From the NCBI RefSeq assembly GCF_013372625.1, contig NZ_JABXFD010000386.1:1-48166 (forward strand): 48,166 nucleotides of DNA, read 5' to 3'. The DNA comes from Actinomadura sp. BRA 177. Lineage in GTDB: Bacteria; Actinomycetota; Actinomycetes; Streptosporangiales; Streptosporangiaceae. How positions within the stretch are numbered: the first letter of the stretch is position 1; each line of letters begins with the position of its first letter. Below are positions 1 through 8,870 of this stretch, in pieces. The notes beneath the pieces are model-generated. The model was not told the DNA's origin. It saw only the letters and a list, made by a program, of their open reading frames with translations, and made no database searches. The position numbers were made by a program, and so were the translations under genes.

Positions 1-190
1 CGTCGCCCTCCTCATGGCCGACGGCCCGAAGCCGCCTCCGCCCCCGCCGCCTCCGAAGCCCCCGGCCCGCGTCTCGGGGGAGGCGCAGATCCTCGCCGAA
101 GGGCTGGACCAGGTCGTCGAACGCATCCGGCAGGACATGGCGAACCACCCGGACGCCGAGTTCGAGATCACCTGGCGGAGCCTCCAGTGA
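1..190 (+). CDS. pglY: C-terminal end of PglY-type BREX-2 ATPase (partial)
   Basis: An open frame enters from the left edge and stops at TGA 188-190. The visible end has a proline-rich linker (a run of eight prolines) and then a short charged segment ending ITWRSLQ. The fragment itself carries no diagnostic motif. The call rests on position: in type 2 BREX (the Pgl system of Streptomyces coelicolor) the large P-loop ATPase PglY lies directly upstream of pglZ, and here the stop overlaps the pglZ start by 3 nt (GTGA). Most of the gene lies outside the window. Confidence 0.6.
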   Translation, partial: VALLMADGPKPPPPPPPPKPPARVSGEAQILAEGLDQVVERIRQDMANHPDAEFEITWRSLQ

Positions 191-2826
191 CCGGAACCGC
201 GGCGGCCCCGGCACGGCGCCCCGCGCCGGTCGCCACCCCCGGGATCGTGACCGCCGAGATCCGGCGGGCCAGGCGCCGCCACCCGGACGGCGGCACCCTG
301 TTCCTGCGCGCCGCCCCGCAGTGGCACGGCCCCGACACGTTCGAGGTCGACGGCGCGGCCGTTCAGGTCGCGCCGTGCGGGACGCTGCTCGCCGTCCTCG
401 ACGCCGTGTCGGCGAAGCACACCGACTACCTGGTGGTGCTGTCGCCCTTCGAACGGCGCGACCTCGGCGACTCCCTCCTTGCGCACGCGATCGGGCAGGA
501 CGTCGTCGCCGTCAACCGCTGGGACCTCGTCCGGCACGCGTTCGGGGCGAAAACGCTCGACCCGCGCCTCACCACACCCGACCACGGCTGGGTGTCGGAC
601 GCGCTGCTGGAAGCCCAGCCCGACGCCGGATGGCCCAAGATCAAGGGTGCGCTGCTCGACTACGACACCGCCCTCGGCGCGGCCGCCTCGGCGCGGCTCG
701 GCACCGGCGGCGCCACCGACGCCGCGAGCCTGCTGGAGTGGGCCGAGGACATCGCCGCCGTGTCCCGCTTCACCGCGCTCGCCGCGGAAGAGCAGACCGG
801 TATCGCCGACTGGCTCGCCCGCAGCGCCGGTCCCGTCGCGGACGTGCTGTTCCGGCTCGTCCGGGCCGGGCACGCCACCGATGCCGTCGCGGCCGGCCTC
901 CTCACCGGGGTCCTGTTCGGCCGGAAGGAGCGGCGGCAGGCCGTGCTGGCCGCGCGGGTGCGGGCCGAGCGGCTGTTCGGCGGCGCGCTGCCCGCCGAAC
1001 CGGCGCTGACCGCGTTCGCCGAGGCGTGCGAGTCGCTACTGCTGCGCCGGATCGAGGCCGACCTGGTCCGGGCCGACGCGGTCCTGGGGCGGGCCCAGGA
1101 ACTGCTCGACGAACTGCAGGCCGGTGACCTCGCCGGGGCCAGCCGCGTCCTGGAGGCCGGATACCGGCTGCGGCTCCGGACCCTGACCGACGCCGTCTCG
1201 GCGGCCGTGCCCGACCCCCTGTCCGCCGACGTCGCGGAGGTGGACCGGGCGCTCGCCGAGCTCACCGACCACCATCTGCACCGCGCCCGCACCGACGAGA
1301 CCCGGGCCGCCGAGATGGCGGCCCGCCTCGTCCGGTGGCTGGCGCGCGACCCCGAACCGGCCGGATCGCTGCGCGAGCACGTCGACCGTCACGTGCGCGA
1401 CGGCTCCTGGGTCGACCGCGCCGTCACCGACATCCGCGACAACGGTGCCGACACGTACGGCGGGCTGCTCGACGCCGTGCAGGCCCGCCGCGACGCGTCC
1501 GACGAGGAGTTCGCCGAGCGGCTCGCCGCGTGGAGCGGCGTCTCCGGCGGCGCCGAAGAACTCGTCCTGGTGGAGAACCTCCTGGACGCCATCGCGCGCC
1601 CGGTCGCGGCGCGCGCCGCCCCGCTGATCGTCGTCGTGGACGGCATGACCGCCGCGATCGCGGGCGCGATCACCGCCGAGATCACCGAAGGCGGCCGCTG
1701 GACGGAGACCGGCCGGCACGCGCAGGGGCGGGAGGGGGCGCTCGCCGGCGTCCCGTCCATCACCGCCTTCTCCCGCACGACCCTGCTCAGCGGGGAGCTG
1801 CGCGCCGGGCAGCAGGCCGACGAGGAGCGCGGGTTCCGCGACTTCTGGGGCACCCGCCCGTCGCGGCTCTTCCACAAGGCCGACGTCCGGGACGGACTCA
1901 GCGGCGAGGTCCAAGCGGCCGTCGCCGACCGGGGCACCGTCGTCGGCGTCGTCCTCAACGCCGTGGACGACAGCCTCGACAAGGGACGCGCCGACGGCCG
2001 CGCCGACTGGCATCCGAGCGGCATCGCCGGACTCGACCGGCTGCTGGACGCCGCCTGGCGCGCCGGCCGCCCCGTCGTCCTCACCTCCGACCACGGCCAC
2101 GTCCTGGACCGCGGCGACGCGGCGATCACCGTCCGCGCCGAGGCGGCCCGGTACCGGACCGGCGAACCCGGCGACGGGGAGGTCGCCGTCACCGGGCACC
2201 GCGTGCTCGCGCCCGGCGGCGCCGTCGTCGTGCCGTGGAACACGCGCATCCGCTACAACTCCCGCAAGGGCGGCTACCACGGCGGCGTCTCCCTCGCCGA
2301 GATGGTCGTGCCGATCGTGGTGCTCCTCCCGTCCGAACGGCTCCGCCCGGACGGGTGGGAGACCTACACCCCGGCCATGCACGAACCCGTGTGGTGGACC
2401 GCGTTCACCGCGCCCCAGCAGGCCGCGGCCCCGAAGCCGGTCAAGAAGCGCGCCGAGGAGCCACTGTTCGACGTCCCGGCCTCCGGCGGCCTTCCCGAGG
2501 CGGACAGGGCGGACGGCATCGGCGCCCGCGTCATCGCCTCCGAGCTGTTCGCCGCGCAGCGCGAGCAGGTCCCCCGCACGCCCGTCGACGACGCGGGACT
2601 CACCGCGCTGCTCGACGCGCTCGCCGGAGCCGGCGGGAAACTGCCGCTCCCGGTCGCCGCCCAGCGCGCCGGACAGCTGCCCGCCCGCATGCACGGATAC
2701 GTTTCGACGGTGGCGAAACTCCTCAACGTCGACGGGTACCAGGTGCTCGCCGTCACCGACGGCGGCCGCACCGTCGCCCTCGACCTGCCGCTGCTGCGCG
2801 AGCAGTTCCTCGGAGGGGGAGGCTGA
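187..2826 (+). CDS. pglZ: BREX-2 phosphatase-like protein PglZ
   Basis: An 879-residue protein of the PglZ family, the alkaline-phosphatase-fold component shared by BREX phage-defence systems. The start is GTG 187, with GGAG just upstream and a GTGA overlap with the preceding stop. Two metal-site signatures of the fold are visible: VVVDGMT with Asp485, and TSDHGH with Asp635, His636 and His638. The N-terminal half is alpha-helical and Arg/Ala/Leu-rich. The C-terminal ~130 residues follow a low-complexity linker and look like a small winged-helix-type tail. The next gene, brxD, starts inside its stop codon (TGATG), so the two are probably translationally coupled. The order pglY-pglZ-brxD-brxHI is that of type 2 BREX, where PglZ is needed for phage exclusion. 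The biochemical activity in this strain is inferred. Confidence 0.9.
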   Translation: MTGTAAAPARRPAPVATPGIVTAEIRRARRRHPDGGTLFLRAAPQWHGPDTFEVDGAAVQVAPCGTLLAVLDAVSAKHTDYLVVLSPFERRDLGDSLLAHAIGQDVVAVNRWDLVRHAFGAKTLDPRLTTPDHGWVSDALLEAQPDAGWPKIKGALLDYDTALGAAASARLGTGGATDAASLLEWAEDIAAVSRFTALAAEEQTGIADWLARSAGPVADVLFRLVRAGHATDAVAAGLLTGVLFGRKERRQAVLAARVRAERLFGGALPAEPALTAFAEACESLLLRRIEADLVRADAVLGRAQELLDELQAGDLAGASRVLEAGYRLRLRTLTDAVSAAVPDPLSADVAEVDRALAELTDHHLHRARTDETRAAEMAARLVRWLARDPEPAGSLREHVDRHVRDGSWVDRAVTDIRDNGADTYGGLLDAVQARRDASDEEFAERLAAWSGVSGGAEELVLVENLLDAIARPVAARAAPLIVVVDGMTAAIAGAITAEITEGGRWTETGRHAQGREGALAGVPSITAFSRTTLLSGELRAGQQADEERGFRDFWGTRPSRLFHKADVRDGLSGEVQAAVADRGTVVGVVLNAVDDSLDKGRADGRADWHPSGIAGLDRLLDAAWRAGRPVVLTSDHGHVLDRGDAAITVRAEAARYRTGEPGDGEVAVTGHRVLAPGGAVVVPWNTRIRYNSRKGGYHGGVSLAEMVVPIVVLLPSERLRPDGWETYTPAMHEPVWWTAFTAPQQAAAPKPVKKRAEEPLFDVPASGGLPEADRADGIGARVIASELFAAQREQVPRTPVDDAGLTALLDALAGAGGKLPLPVAAQRAGQLPARMHGYVSTVAKLLNVDGYQVLAVTDGGRTVALDLPLLREQFLGGGG

Positions 2827-4175
2827 TGGCGCCGGTCAGCGCCGCCCGGCGCCGCGAGGTCGTGGACGCGCTGCGCCGCGGCACCGTCCCGCAGGCCGGC
2901 CTCGACCTGTTCGCGGTCGGCCTCGGCCGGTTCGAGACCGCCATCGACGACGAACTCGCCACGGCCGTGTCCGGCGGCGCGGTGTTCAAGGCGGTCCGCG
3001 GCGAGTACGGGTCCGGGAAGACGTTCTTCGCCCGCTGGCTCGCCGAGCGCGCCAAGCGGCGCGGCATGGCCGCCACCGAGATCCAGATCTCCGAGACCGA
3101 GACGCCGCTGCACCGCCTCGAAACCGTCTACCGGCGGCTCGTCGAACGGCTGACCACCGCCTCCTACCCGCCGAGCGCGCTGCGCGACGTCGTCGAGGCG
3201 TGGTTCTTCACGCTGGAGGAGGAGGTCCTCGCGGCGGGCACCGTCCCTCTCGGAGCGGACGGCCAGCCCGACCTGGCGGCGCTCGCCGCCGGGGTCGACG
3301 AGTTGATGGAGCAGCGGCTCGCGGACGTCGCCCGCACCACCCCGCTGTTCGCGTCCGCGCTGCGCGGCTACCGGAAGGCGCGCCTCGCCGACGACCACGC
3401 CACCGCCGAGGCGCTGCTCGCCTGGGTGGGCGGGCAGCCCAACGTCGGCGCGTCCGCCAAGCACGCCGCCGGCATCAAGGGTCCCCTCGACCATTTCGGC
3501 GCGCTCGGCTTCCTGCAGGGGCTGCTGACCGTGCTGCGCGACTGCGGCCATCCGGGGCTCCTCGTCGTCCTGGACGAGATCGAGACGCTGCAGCGGGTGC
3601 GCTCCGACGTCCGGGAGAAGGCGCTCAACGCGCTGCGGCAGCTCATCGACGAGGTGGACGGCGGACGCTTCCCCGGCCTGTTCCTCGTCATCACCGGCAC
3701 GCCCGCGTTCTTCGACGGGCAGCAGGGCGCCCAGCGGCTGCCGCCCCTCGCGCAGCGGCTCGCCACCGACTTCTCCACCGACCCGCGCTTCGACTCGCCC
3801 CGCGCGGTCCAGCTCCGCCTCGGCGGATTCGACCTGCCCAAACTCGTCGAACTCGGCGGCACCGTCCGCGACCTGTTCGCCGCCGGCGCCCGCCACCCGG
3901 ACCGCGTCAGCGCCCTCGTCGACGACGCCTACATCTCCGAACTCGCCAAGGCCGTCACCGGCGGGCTGGGCGGGCAGGTCGGCGTCGCGCCCCGCGTCTT
4001 CCTGCGCAAACTCGTCGCCGACGTCCTCGACCGCGTCGACTATCTGGACGGATTCGACCCGCGCCGCGACTACCACCTGACGCTGGCGTCGTCCGAACTG
4101 AGCGAGGTCGAACGTAACGCCGCCGCGTCCACCGTCCGCGCCGGCAGCGCCGACGACGTGGAACTCGACCTGTGA
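2826..4175 (+). CDS. brxD: BREX system ATP-binding protein BrxD
   Basis: A 449-residue AAA-type ATPase. The ATG lies at 2826, overlapping the pglZ stop by one base; a longer in-frame extension upstream is only the shadow of pglZ. Walker A is EYGSGKTFF (Lys65, Thr66) and Walker B is LLVVLDEIETL (Asp250, Glu251). A later ITGTPAFFD segment suits a sensor-type motif. Length and motifs match BrxD, the ATPase that accompanies type 2 BREX. Its role is probably DNA- or protein-remodelling with the adjacent helicase BrxHI, but the exact function is not established. The gene ends at TGA 4173-4175 and overlaps an ATG of the next reading frame (TGATG). Confidence 0.88.
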   Translation: MAPVSAARRREVVDALRRGTVPQAGLDLFAVGLGRFETAIDDELATAVSGGAVFKAVRGEYGSGKTFFARWLAERAKRRGMAATEIQISETETPLHRLETVYRRLVERLTTASYPPSALRDVVEAWFFTLEEEVLAAGTVPLGADGQPDLAALAAGVDELMEQRLADVARTTPLFASALRGYRKARLADDHATAEALLAWVGGQPNVGASAKHAAGIKGPLDHFGALGFLQGLLTVLRDCGHPGLLVVLDEIETLQRVRSDVREKALNALRQLIDEVDGGRFPGLFLVITGTPAFFDGQQGAQRLPPLAQRLATDFSTDPRFDSPRAVQLRLGGFDLPKLVELGGTVRDLFAAGARHPDRVSALVDDAYISELAKAVTGGLGGQVGVAPRVFLRKLVADVLDRVDYLDGFDPRRDYHLTLASSELSEVERNAAASTVRAGSADDVELDL

Positions 4176-4216
4176 TGGACGGCCTGCACCCGTCCCTGAC
4201 GCACCACATCGTCAAC

Positions 4217-4226
4217 GTGCTGTGCT
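4217..4226 (+). repeat. 5-bp tandem duplication GTGCT-GTGCT breaking the brxHI frame
   Basis: GTGCT at 4217-4221 is repeated exactly at 4222-4226. Removing one copy joins ATG 4175 in frame to the helicase and restores HHIVNVLGWPSLRP. The second copy also creates the GTG codon that could serve as a substitute start. Confidence 0.85.
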
Positions 4227-6267
4227 GGGCTGGCCGTCACTGCGCCCGCTCCAGGAAGCGGCGCTGGAACCCGTCCTCGACGGCTCCGACGCGCTGCTGC
4301 TCGCCCCCACCGCCGGCGGCAAGACCGAAGCCGCGGTGTTCCCGCTGCTGTCGGCGATGGCCGCACAGAACCGGACCGGCCTGTCGATCGTCTACGTGTG
4401 CCCGCTGAAAGCGCTGCTCAACAACCTGCTGCCCCGGCTGGAGACCTACGCCGCCTGGCTCGGGCGGCGCGTCGCGCTGTGGCACGGCGACGTCTCCCAG
4501 CCGCGCCGCCAGGCCATCATCGCCGACCCGCCCGACATCCTGCTGACCACCCCCGAATCACTCGAATCAATGCTGGTCAGCGTCAAGGTCGACCACGACC
4601 GCCTGTTCAAGGGCCTGCACGCCGTCGTCGTGGACGAGGTGCACGCGTTCGCCGGCGACGACCGCGGCTGGCACCTGATCGCCGTCCTGGAACGGCTCAC
4701 CCGCGTCGCGGGACGGCCCCTCCAGCGCATCGGCCTGTCGGCCACCGTCGGCAACCCCGGCGACCTGCTGACCTGGCTCCAGGGATCGGGGACGCACCGC
4801 CCACGCCGGGTCGTCGCCCCCGAAGCCGGACCCGTCCCCGAACCCCACGTCGAACTCGACCACGTGGGCTCCGTCGAGAACGCCGCCAAGGTGATCTCCG
4901 CGCTGCACCGGGGCGAGAAACGCCTCGTCTTCTGCGACTCACGCCGGATCGTCGAGCAGCTCGGCGCCGCGCTGCGCGCCCTCGGCGTCACCACCTTCCT
5001 CTCCCACGCGTCCCTCTCCCTCGACGAACGGCGCCGCGCGGAAGAGGCGTTCGCGGAGGCGCGCGACTGCGTCATCGTCGCCACGTCCACCCTCGAACTC
5101 GGCATCGACGTCGGCGACCTGGACCGCGTCATCCAGATCAACTCGCCGCCCACCGTCGCGGCGTTCCTGCAGCGGCTCGGCCGCGCGGGCCGCCGCCCCG
5201 GCACCCGCCGCAACTGCCTCTTCCTCGCCCTCGACCGCGAGGACGCCCTGCGGGCCGCCGCGCTCCTGCTGCAATGGAGCCGCGGATTCGTCGAGCCGGT
5301 CGCCCCGCCACCCGAACCGCGGCACATCGCCGCCCAGCAGCTCCTCGCCCTCTGCCTCCAGGAGAACCAGGTGGGGGAGCGGCTATGGCCGGAATGGTGG
5401 GGCGGCCTCGGCCCGTTCGGCTCGGCCGCGGCACCCATCGTCCGCCACCTGGTGGAACAGGGCTACCTCGACTTCGACGGCGGCATGCTGTTCATCGGCC
5501 CGGAGGCGGAGAAACGCTTCGGCCGCATCCACTTCCGCGACCTCACCGCCGTCTTCACCGCCGCCCCCGAGTTCACCGTCCTCAGCGGACGGACCGAGGT
5601 CGGCCGCGCCGACCCCATGCTCCTCACCGAGCGCGTCGTGGGACCGCGCCTGCTGCTCCTCGGCGGTTACAGCTGGCGCGTCACCTGGATCGACTGGAAG
5701 CGCCGCCGCTGCCACGTCGAGCCCGCCGAGGGCGGCGGCAAGGCAGGCTGGATCGGCACGGGACCCGGCCTCGTCTCCTTCGAACTGGCCCGCGCCGCCC
5801 GCGACGTCCTCCTGGGGGCCGACCCGCCCGTCGCGCTGACCCGCCGCGCGACCGCCGCCCTCGCCGCCGTCCGCGACGACCTGGACTTCTCCGTCCATCC
5901 CGGCGGGACGGTGATCAGCCGCAGCCCGTCCGGCGACCTGCGCTGGTGGGCGTGGGCCGGTGACCGCGCCAACGCCACCCTCAAGGCGACCCTGGGCGAC
6001 CTCGCCGACCAGTCCCAGCGCATCGACCCCGGCCTCATCCGGCTCCGCGGGGACCTGCGCCCCGACGGCTGGCGCGACGCCGTCCGGGAACTGGCGGAGC
6101 ACCTCGTCCTGCCCGACGTGGACGACCGCGCCGTGCACGGCCTCAAATTCTCCGCCGCACTGCCCCGCCACCTGGCCGAGGCGACCCTCGCCGCCCGTCT
6201 CGCCGACCTCGACCACGCCGCCCAGGCCCTCACCGAACCGCACCGCTTCACAACCCTGGCGGGGTAG
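4222..6267 (+). CDS. brxHI: BREX DEAD/DEAH helicase BrxHI, N-terminus frame-disrupted
   Basis: A superfamily 2 helicase of type 2 BREX, 681 residues when read from GTG 4222. Motifs: Walker A PTAGGKT (Lys34), DEVH box (138-141), SAT (173-175), and motif VI QRLGRAGRR (317-324). The expected start is ATG 4175, overlapping the brxD stop. From it the frame reads MDGLHPSLTHHIVNVL, which I recognise as the usual BrxHI N-terminus, but it shifts out of frame at 4217-4226 and stops at 4406-4408. The family sequence resumes as LGWPSLRPLQEAA in the frame opening at GTG 4222. The cause is an exact 5-bp duplication. The gene may be a pseudogene, switchable, or translated from GTG 4222 without its first ~16 residues; all helicase motifs are intact. 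Confidence 0.85.
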   Translation: MLGWPSLRPLQEAALEPVLDGSDALLLAPTAGGKTEAAVFPLLSAMAAQNRTGLSIVYVCPLKALLNNLLPRLETYAAWLGRRVALWHGDVSQPRRQAIIADPPDILLTTPESLESMLVSVKVDHDRLFKGLHAVVVDEVHAFAGDDRGWHLIAVLERLTRVAGRPLQRIGLSATVGNPGDLLTWLQGSGTHRPRRVVAPEAGPVPEPHVELDHVGSVENAAKVISALHRGEKRLVFCDSRRIVEQLGAALRALGVTTFLSHASLSLDERRRAEEAFAEARDCVIVATSTLELGIDVGDLDRVIQINSPPTVAAFLQRLGRAGRRPGTRRNCLFLALDREDALRAAALLLQWSRGFVEPVAPPPEPRHIAAQQLLALCLQENQVGERLWPEWWGGLGPFGSAAAPIVRHLVEQGYLDFDGGMLFIGPEAEKRFGRIHFRDLTAVFTAAPEFTVLSGRTEVGRADPMLLTERVVGPRLLLLGGYSWRVTWIDWKRRRCHVEPAEGGGKAGWIGTGPGLVSFELARAARDVLLGADPPVALTRRATAALAAVRDDLDFSVHPGGTVISRSPSGDLRWWAWAGDRANATLKATLGDLADQSQRIDPGLIRLRGDLRPDGWRDAVRELAEHLVLPDVDDRAVHGLKFSAALPRHLAEATLAARLADLDHAAQALTEPHRFTTLAG

Positions 6268-6288
6268 GCCCGGGCGGTGCGTCAGGTG

Positions 6289-8037
6289 TCAGGTGCCGTG
6301 GATCTGGAGTTCCCAGAGGGAGTAGCCCCATTGGGTGGCTCGGGTGGTGCCGTACATGCGCACGTATCGGCCTGAGCCGGTGACGGCGAGGGTTTGGGCG
6401 CCGCCGGTTCCGGATGCCGTGGAGTAGAGGGTCGTCCAGGTGTTCGCGTCGTTCGAGACCTGGATCCGGAATGCCTTTCCGTAGGCGGTTTCCCAGTTGA
6501 GCGTCACCCCGCAGATGGAGTGGGTGCCGCCGAGGTCGACCTGGAGCCACTGCGGGTCGCTGAAGGCCGATGACCAGCGGGTGCCGGTGTTCCCGTCGAC
6601 CGCGTTGGGCGCGGGGAAGGCGCCGGATTCCTGTGACGACGCGGTGGCGGTTCTGCCCTGCGCGAGGTTGCTCGCCGAGCAGGTGTTTCCGCCGCCGCCG
6701 GACGGCAGGCTCCATTGCTGTTGCGGGGATCCGGTGCAGGTCTCGATGTCGAGTTGGGCGCCGGTGTTACCGCCCGGAACGGTCAGGCAGAGGCCGGAGT
6801 GCGGGTTGGCCAGTTCACCGTTGGGCTGAGGTTGCCAGACTTGGGCGTTGGTGCCATTACAGGCGTACCAGTCGACTTTCGTCCCGCTGGACGTTCCTGC
6901 GGCGACCACGTCGAGGCAGCCGCCCTGGACGCGCATGGTGTCGTCGCTATAGGTCGCCCAGGTCTGGCCCTCGGACCCGTTGCAGCCGCTGGCGCGGATC
7001 GGGTTGCCTTCGGTGTTCAGGGAGTTCTGGTTGGTCAGGCACTGGCCGTTGATCCCGGTGATCCGTCCCGTCGCGGTGGCCGTGGCGGTGGGTGTGGAGT
7101 TGCCGCCCTGCTCGTACACGGCCACGTAGTCCACGCTCATCGAGGCGCCGGAGGTGGTGGCTGACGTCGGCGTGGTGCAACCGCAGACACCGTCGGGGTA
7201 GTTACCGCCTACCGCCAGGTCCCAGATGATGAAGAACCCGTGGTCGATGGCCTGCTGCCAGGCGGACGTGCCGACCGACGCCTGGGCGATGGTGCTCGTC
7301 ACCCTGCCGTCCATGAGGAACTGGAGCGTCTCGGCGCTGGTGTTGGTGCGGTCGATGATGACCGAGTAGGTGTGGTAGCCGGTCTGGCAGGACGAGGACG
7401 TGTCCGGGCACGCGATCAGCCCGTGTCCGGGGTTGGTGGCCGAAGTGTGCAGGGTCTGGGACGCCTGGTTCAGGCCGTTGACGTCCTCCATCATGTCGAT
7501 CTCGCCCGAGGCGGGCCAGCCGCCGCCCGCACGCATCGGCGCGCCCAGTGCCCAGAACGCCGGCCAGTAGCCCAGGCCGTTCGCCGGATTCGGCTGCCTG
7601 ATCGAGGCCGTCATCTCCATCTTGCCGCCGGGCGGGGCCTGGAAGTCGTCGCGCGTGCTCTCCAGCCGCGCCGAGGTCCAGGTGCTGCCGTTCTTGATGG
7701 CCTTGAGGACGAGGTTGCCGCTGCCGTCGAGGTAGGAGTTGGCGGTGGAGCTGGTGGTCTGCTCGATCTCGCCGGTGCCGTATCCGGTGCCGATGTCGTA
7801 GAACCAGTTCGCCGACGACGGCGGCGAACCGGCGGCCCCGGCGAAATCGTCGCTGAACACGGTGGTCCAGCCGGCCGGAGGCGGCGGAACGGTGGCGGCG
7901 CGCGCGGCGGGGGAGCCGATCGCGGACGCCGTCACCACCGCGGTCAGACAGGCGCCGAGCAGCGCCGTCACGGCGAGGAACGAAAGGCGTCTGAGCGAGT
8001 CCGATGAACGACCTAAGGGTGCTGGTGCTGCGGACAT
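6289..8037 (-). CDS. secreted GH16 beta-glucanase with ricin-B and F5/8-type C (CBM32) domains
   Basis: A 582-residue exported glycoside hydrolase. The start is ATG 8037, preceded by TGGAG; an upstream in-frame extension lacks a binding site. Residues 1-48 form a signal peptide with a twin-Arg and hydrophobic stretch ending PAARAA. The GH16 domain (about 55-300) holds the signature GEIDMMEDVNG, with Glu179 and Glu184 as predicted nucleophile and acid/base. A ricin-B-type lectin domain (CBM13) follows, with its repeated QxW motifs (QTW, QVW, QQW), then a C-terminal F5/8 type C domain starting NLAQGRTATASS. The enzyme probably cleaves beta-1,3- or beta-1,3-1,4-glucans (laminarin, fungal wall glucan). 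It converges with brxHI, leaving only 21 bp between the stops. Confidence 0.93.
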   Translation of the reverse strand: MSAAPAPLGRSSDSLRRLSFLAVTALLGACLTAVVTASAIGSPAARAATVPPPPAGWTTVFSDDFAGAAGSPPSSANWFYDIGTGYGTGEIEQTTSSTANSYLDGSGNLVLKAIKNGSTWTSARLESTRDDFQAPPGGKMEMTASIRQPNPANGLGYWPAFWALGAPMRAGGGWPASGEIDMMEDVNGLNQASQTLHTSATNPGHGLIACPDTSSSCQTGYHTYSVIIDRTNTSAETLQFLMDGRVTSTIAQASVGTSAWQQAIDHGFFIIWDLAVGGNYPDGVCGCTTPTSATTSGASMSVDYVAVYEQGGNSTPTATATATGRITGINGQCLTNQNSLNTEGNPIRASGCNGSEGQTWATYSDDTMRVQGGCLDVVAAGTSSGTKVDWYACNGTNAQVWQPQPNGELANPHSGLCLTVPGGNTGAQLDIETCTGSPQQQWSLPSGGGGNTCSASNLAQGRTATASSQESGAFPAPNAVDGNTGTRWSSAFSDPQWLQVDLGGTHSICGVTLNWETAYGKAFRIQVSNDANTWTTLYSTASGTGGAQTLAVTGSGRYVRMYGTTRATQWGYSLWELQIHGT

Positions 8038-8063
8038 GAAGATCTCCAGAGCGGGGAGCGGGT

Positions 8064-8120
8064 GCCCCTCATGAGGGGCCTCTAGAGGCGTACAGTGATC
8101 TGATTCACACCTTATGTCAA
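8064..8120 (-). promoter_or_regulatory. GH16 gene promoter with two overlapping palindromes
   Basis: On the minus strand TTGACA (8120-8115) is followed after 17 nt by CACTGT (8097-8092), a plausible -35/-10 pair that puts the start of transcription near 8085. A perfect 12-bp palindrome GCCTCTAGAGGC (8078-8089) covers that point. A second perfect palindrome GCCCCTCATGAGGGGC (8064-8079) lies just downstream in the leader and shares two bases with the first. They could be a repressor site, leader hairpins, or both. Confidence 0.5.
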
Positions 8121-8214
8121 GGCTAAATTTAAGCATCGGCATCCTGACCCGATCGAGCCGGTCGCACCCGCCGCCGCGAGGCCGAGTCCGGGCGCGGCCT
8201 GCGGACCGTGTCCC

Positions 8215-8440
8215 TCATGGCCGCCGGCTGGGGCTGGCTCGTGGGGCGGCGGTGGAGCATGAACCAGCCGAGGGTGCGCTCGACGACCCGGCGGCGTGGC
8301 AGTGGGGTGAAGCCAGGACTGTCAGCAGGAGTCCGAGGGTGTCGACCACGATGCCGCGTTTGCGGCCGATCTCATCGTCGCGCCAGAGGCTGAAGTAGCC
8401 GTACACAGTCTGCCAGGGTGGGTAGTCGTGCGGCCGCCTG
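8215..8440 (-). pseudogene. remnant of IS5-family transposase
   Basis: Short stretches of an IS5-type DDE transposase survive on the minus strand: RRPHDYPPWQTVYGYFSLWRD, running directly into IGRKRGIVVDTLGLLLTVL, and then, after a frame change, RRVVERTLGWFMLHRR. In an intact enzyme about 80 residues containing catalytic positions separate the first two blocks, so there is an internal deletion as well as a frameshift. No terminal repeats were recognised. It marks an old insertion between the glucanase gene and the following small genes. Confidence 0.7.
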
Positions 8441-8615
8441 CGAAATCAGACACGGGCGGCCATTTTGGAATGAGACAGAAGAACAGTCATAAACGTGGCC
8501 CCCGAGGTACTGCTCTTGCCTCGCCTGTCCCAACTGGCTCCTGTGTTGCTCTCCGAGTAAGGCCGCAGCACATAAGGATCCTCGCCTATCGCCATGCTTC
8601 AGGATCAAACGCTCT

Positions 8616-8870
8616 TTAGCGGCGACGCTGTCGCGCATATCTGGTCATTTTGTATCCGAGGTATGCGAGCCAGTATCCGCATATCGCCGAAATTCCGACG
8701 ATGATGTCTATCACCACATTTGCGTGATGCGTCCAGCCGATGGCAGAGGCGATCAGGTAGCAGGTGAGCCCCACGGCGGCCAGGAGGAAGCCGGTCATGA
8801 AGATGGCGTACTGATAAGTAGGCATCAGCGCCGAGTCCGGCACATCCTGCCTAGCTCGCCGTAGGGGCAT
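8616..8870 (-). CDS. small two-helix membrane protein, function unknown
   Basis: An 84-residue protein with two clear hydrophobic segments: YAIFMTGFLLAAVGLTCYLI and VVIDIIVGISAICGYWLAYL. The tail is basic (MTRYARQRRR), which suggests a cytoplasmic C-terminus. The ATG at 8870 has AAAGGAC eight bases upstream; a second candidate start (MPTYQYAIF) lies 15 codons in. I do not recognise the family. It stands alone between an IS remnant and a long stretch without clear genes. Confidence 0.55.
   Translation of the reverse strand: MPLRRARQDVPDSALMPTYQYAIFMTGFLLAAVGLTCYLIASAIGWTHHANVVIDIIVGISAICGYWLAYLGYKMTRYARQRRR

Noticed and set aside
1335..4175. 946-codon plus-strand frame starting inside pglZ and running into brxD
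   Set aside because: The part before 2826 is an Arg/Pro-rich shadow of pglZ; BrxD homology and the TGATG coupling begin at 2826.
8595..8615. Short similarity to the reverse complement of a 16S rRNA 5' end (AGGATCAAAC)
   Set aside because: Only about ten bases match and the rRNA-like text does not continue on either side.
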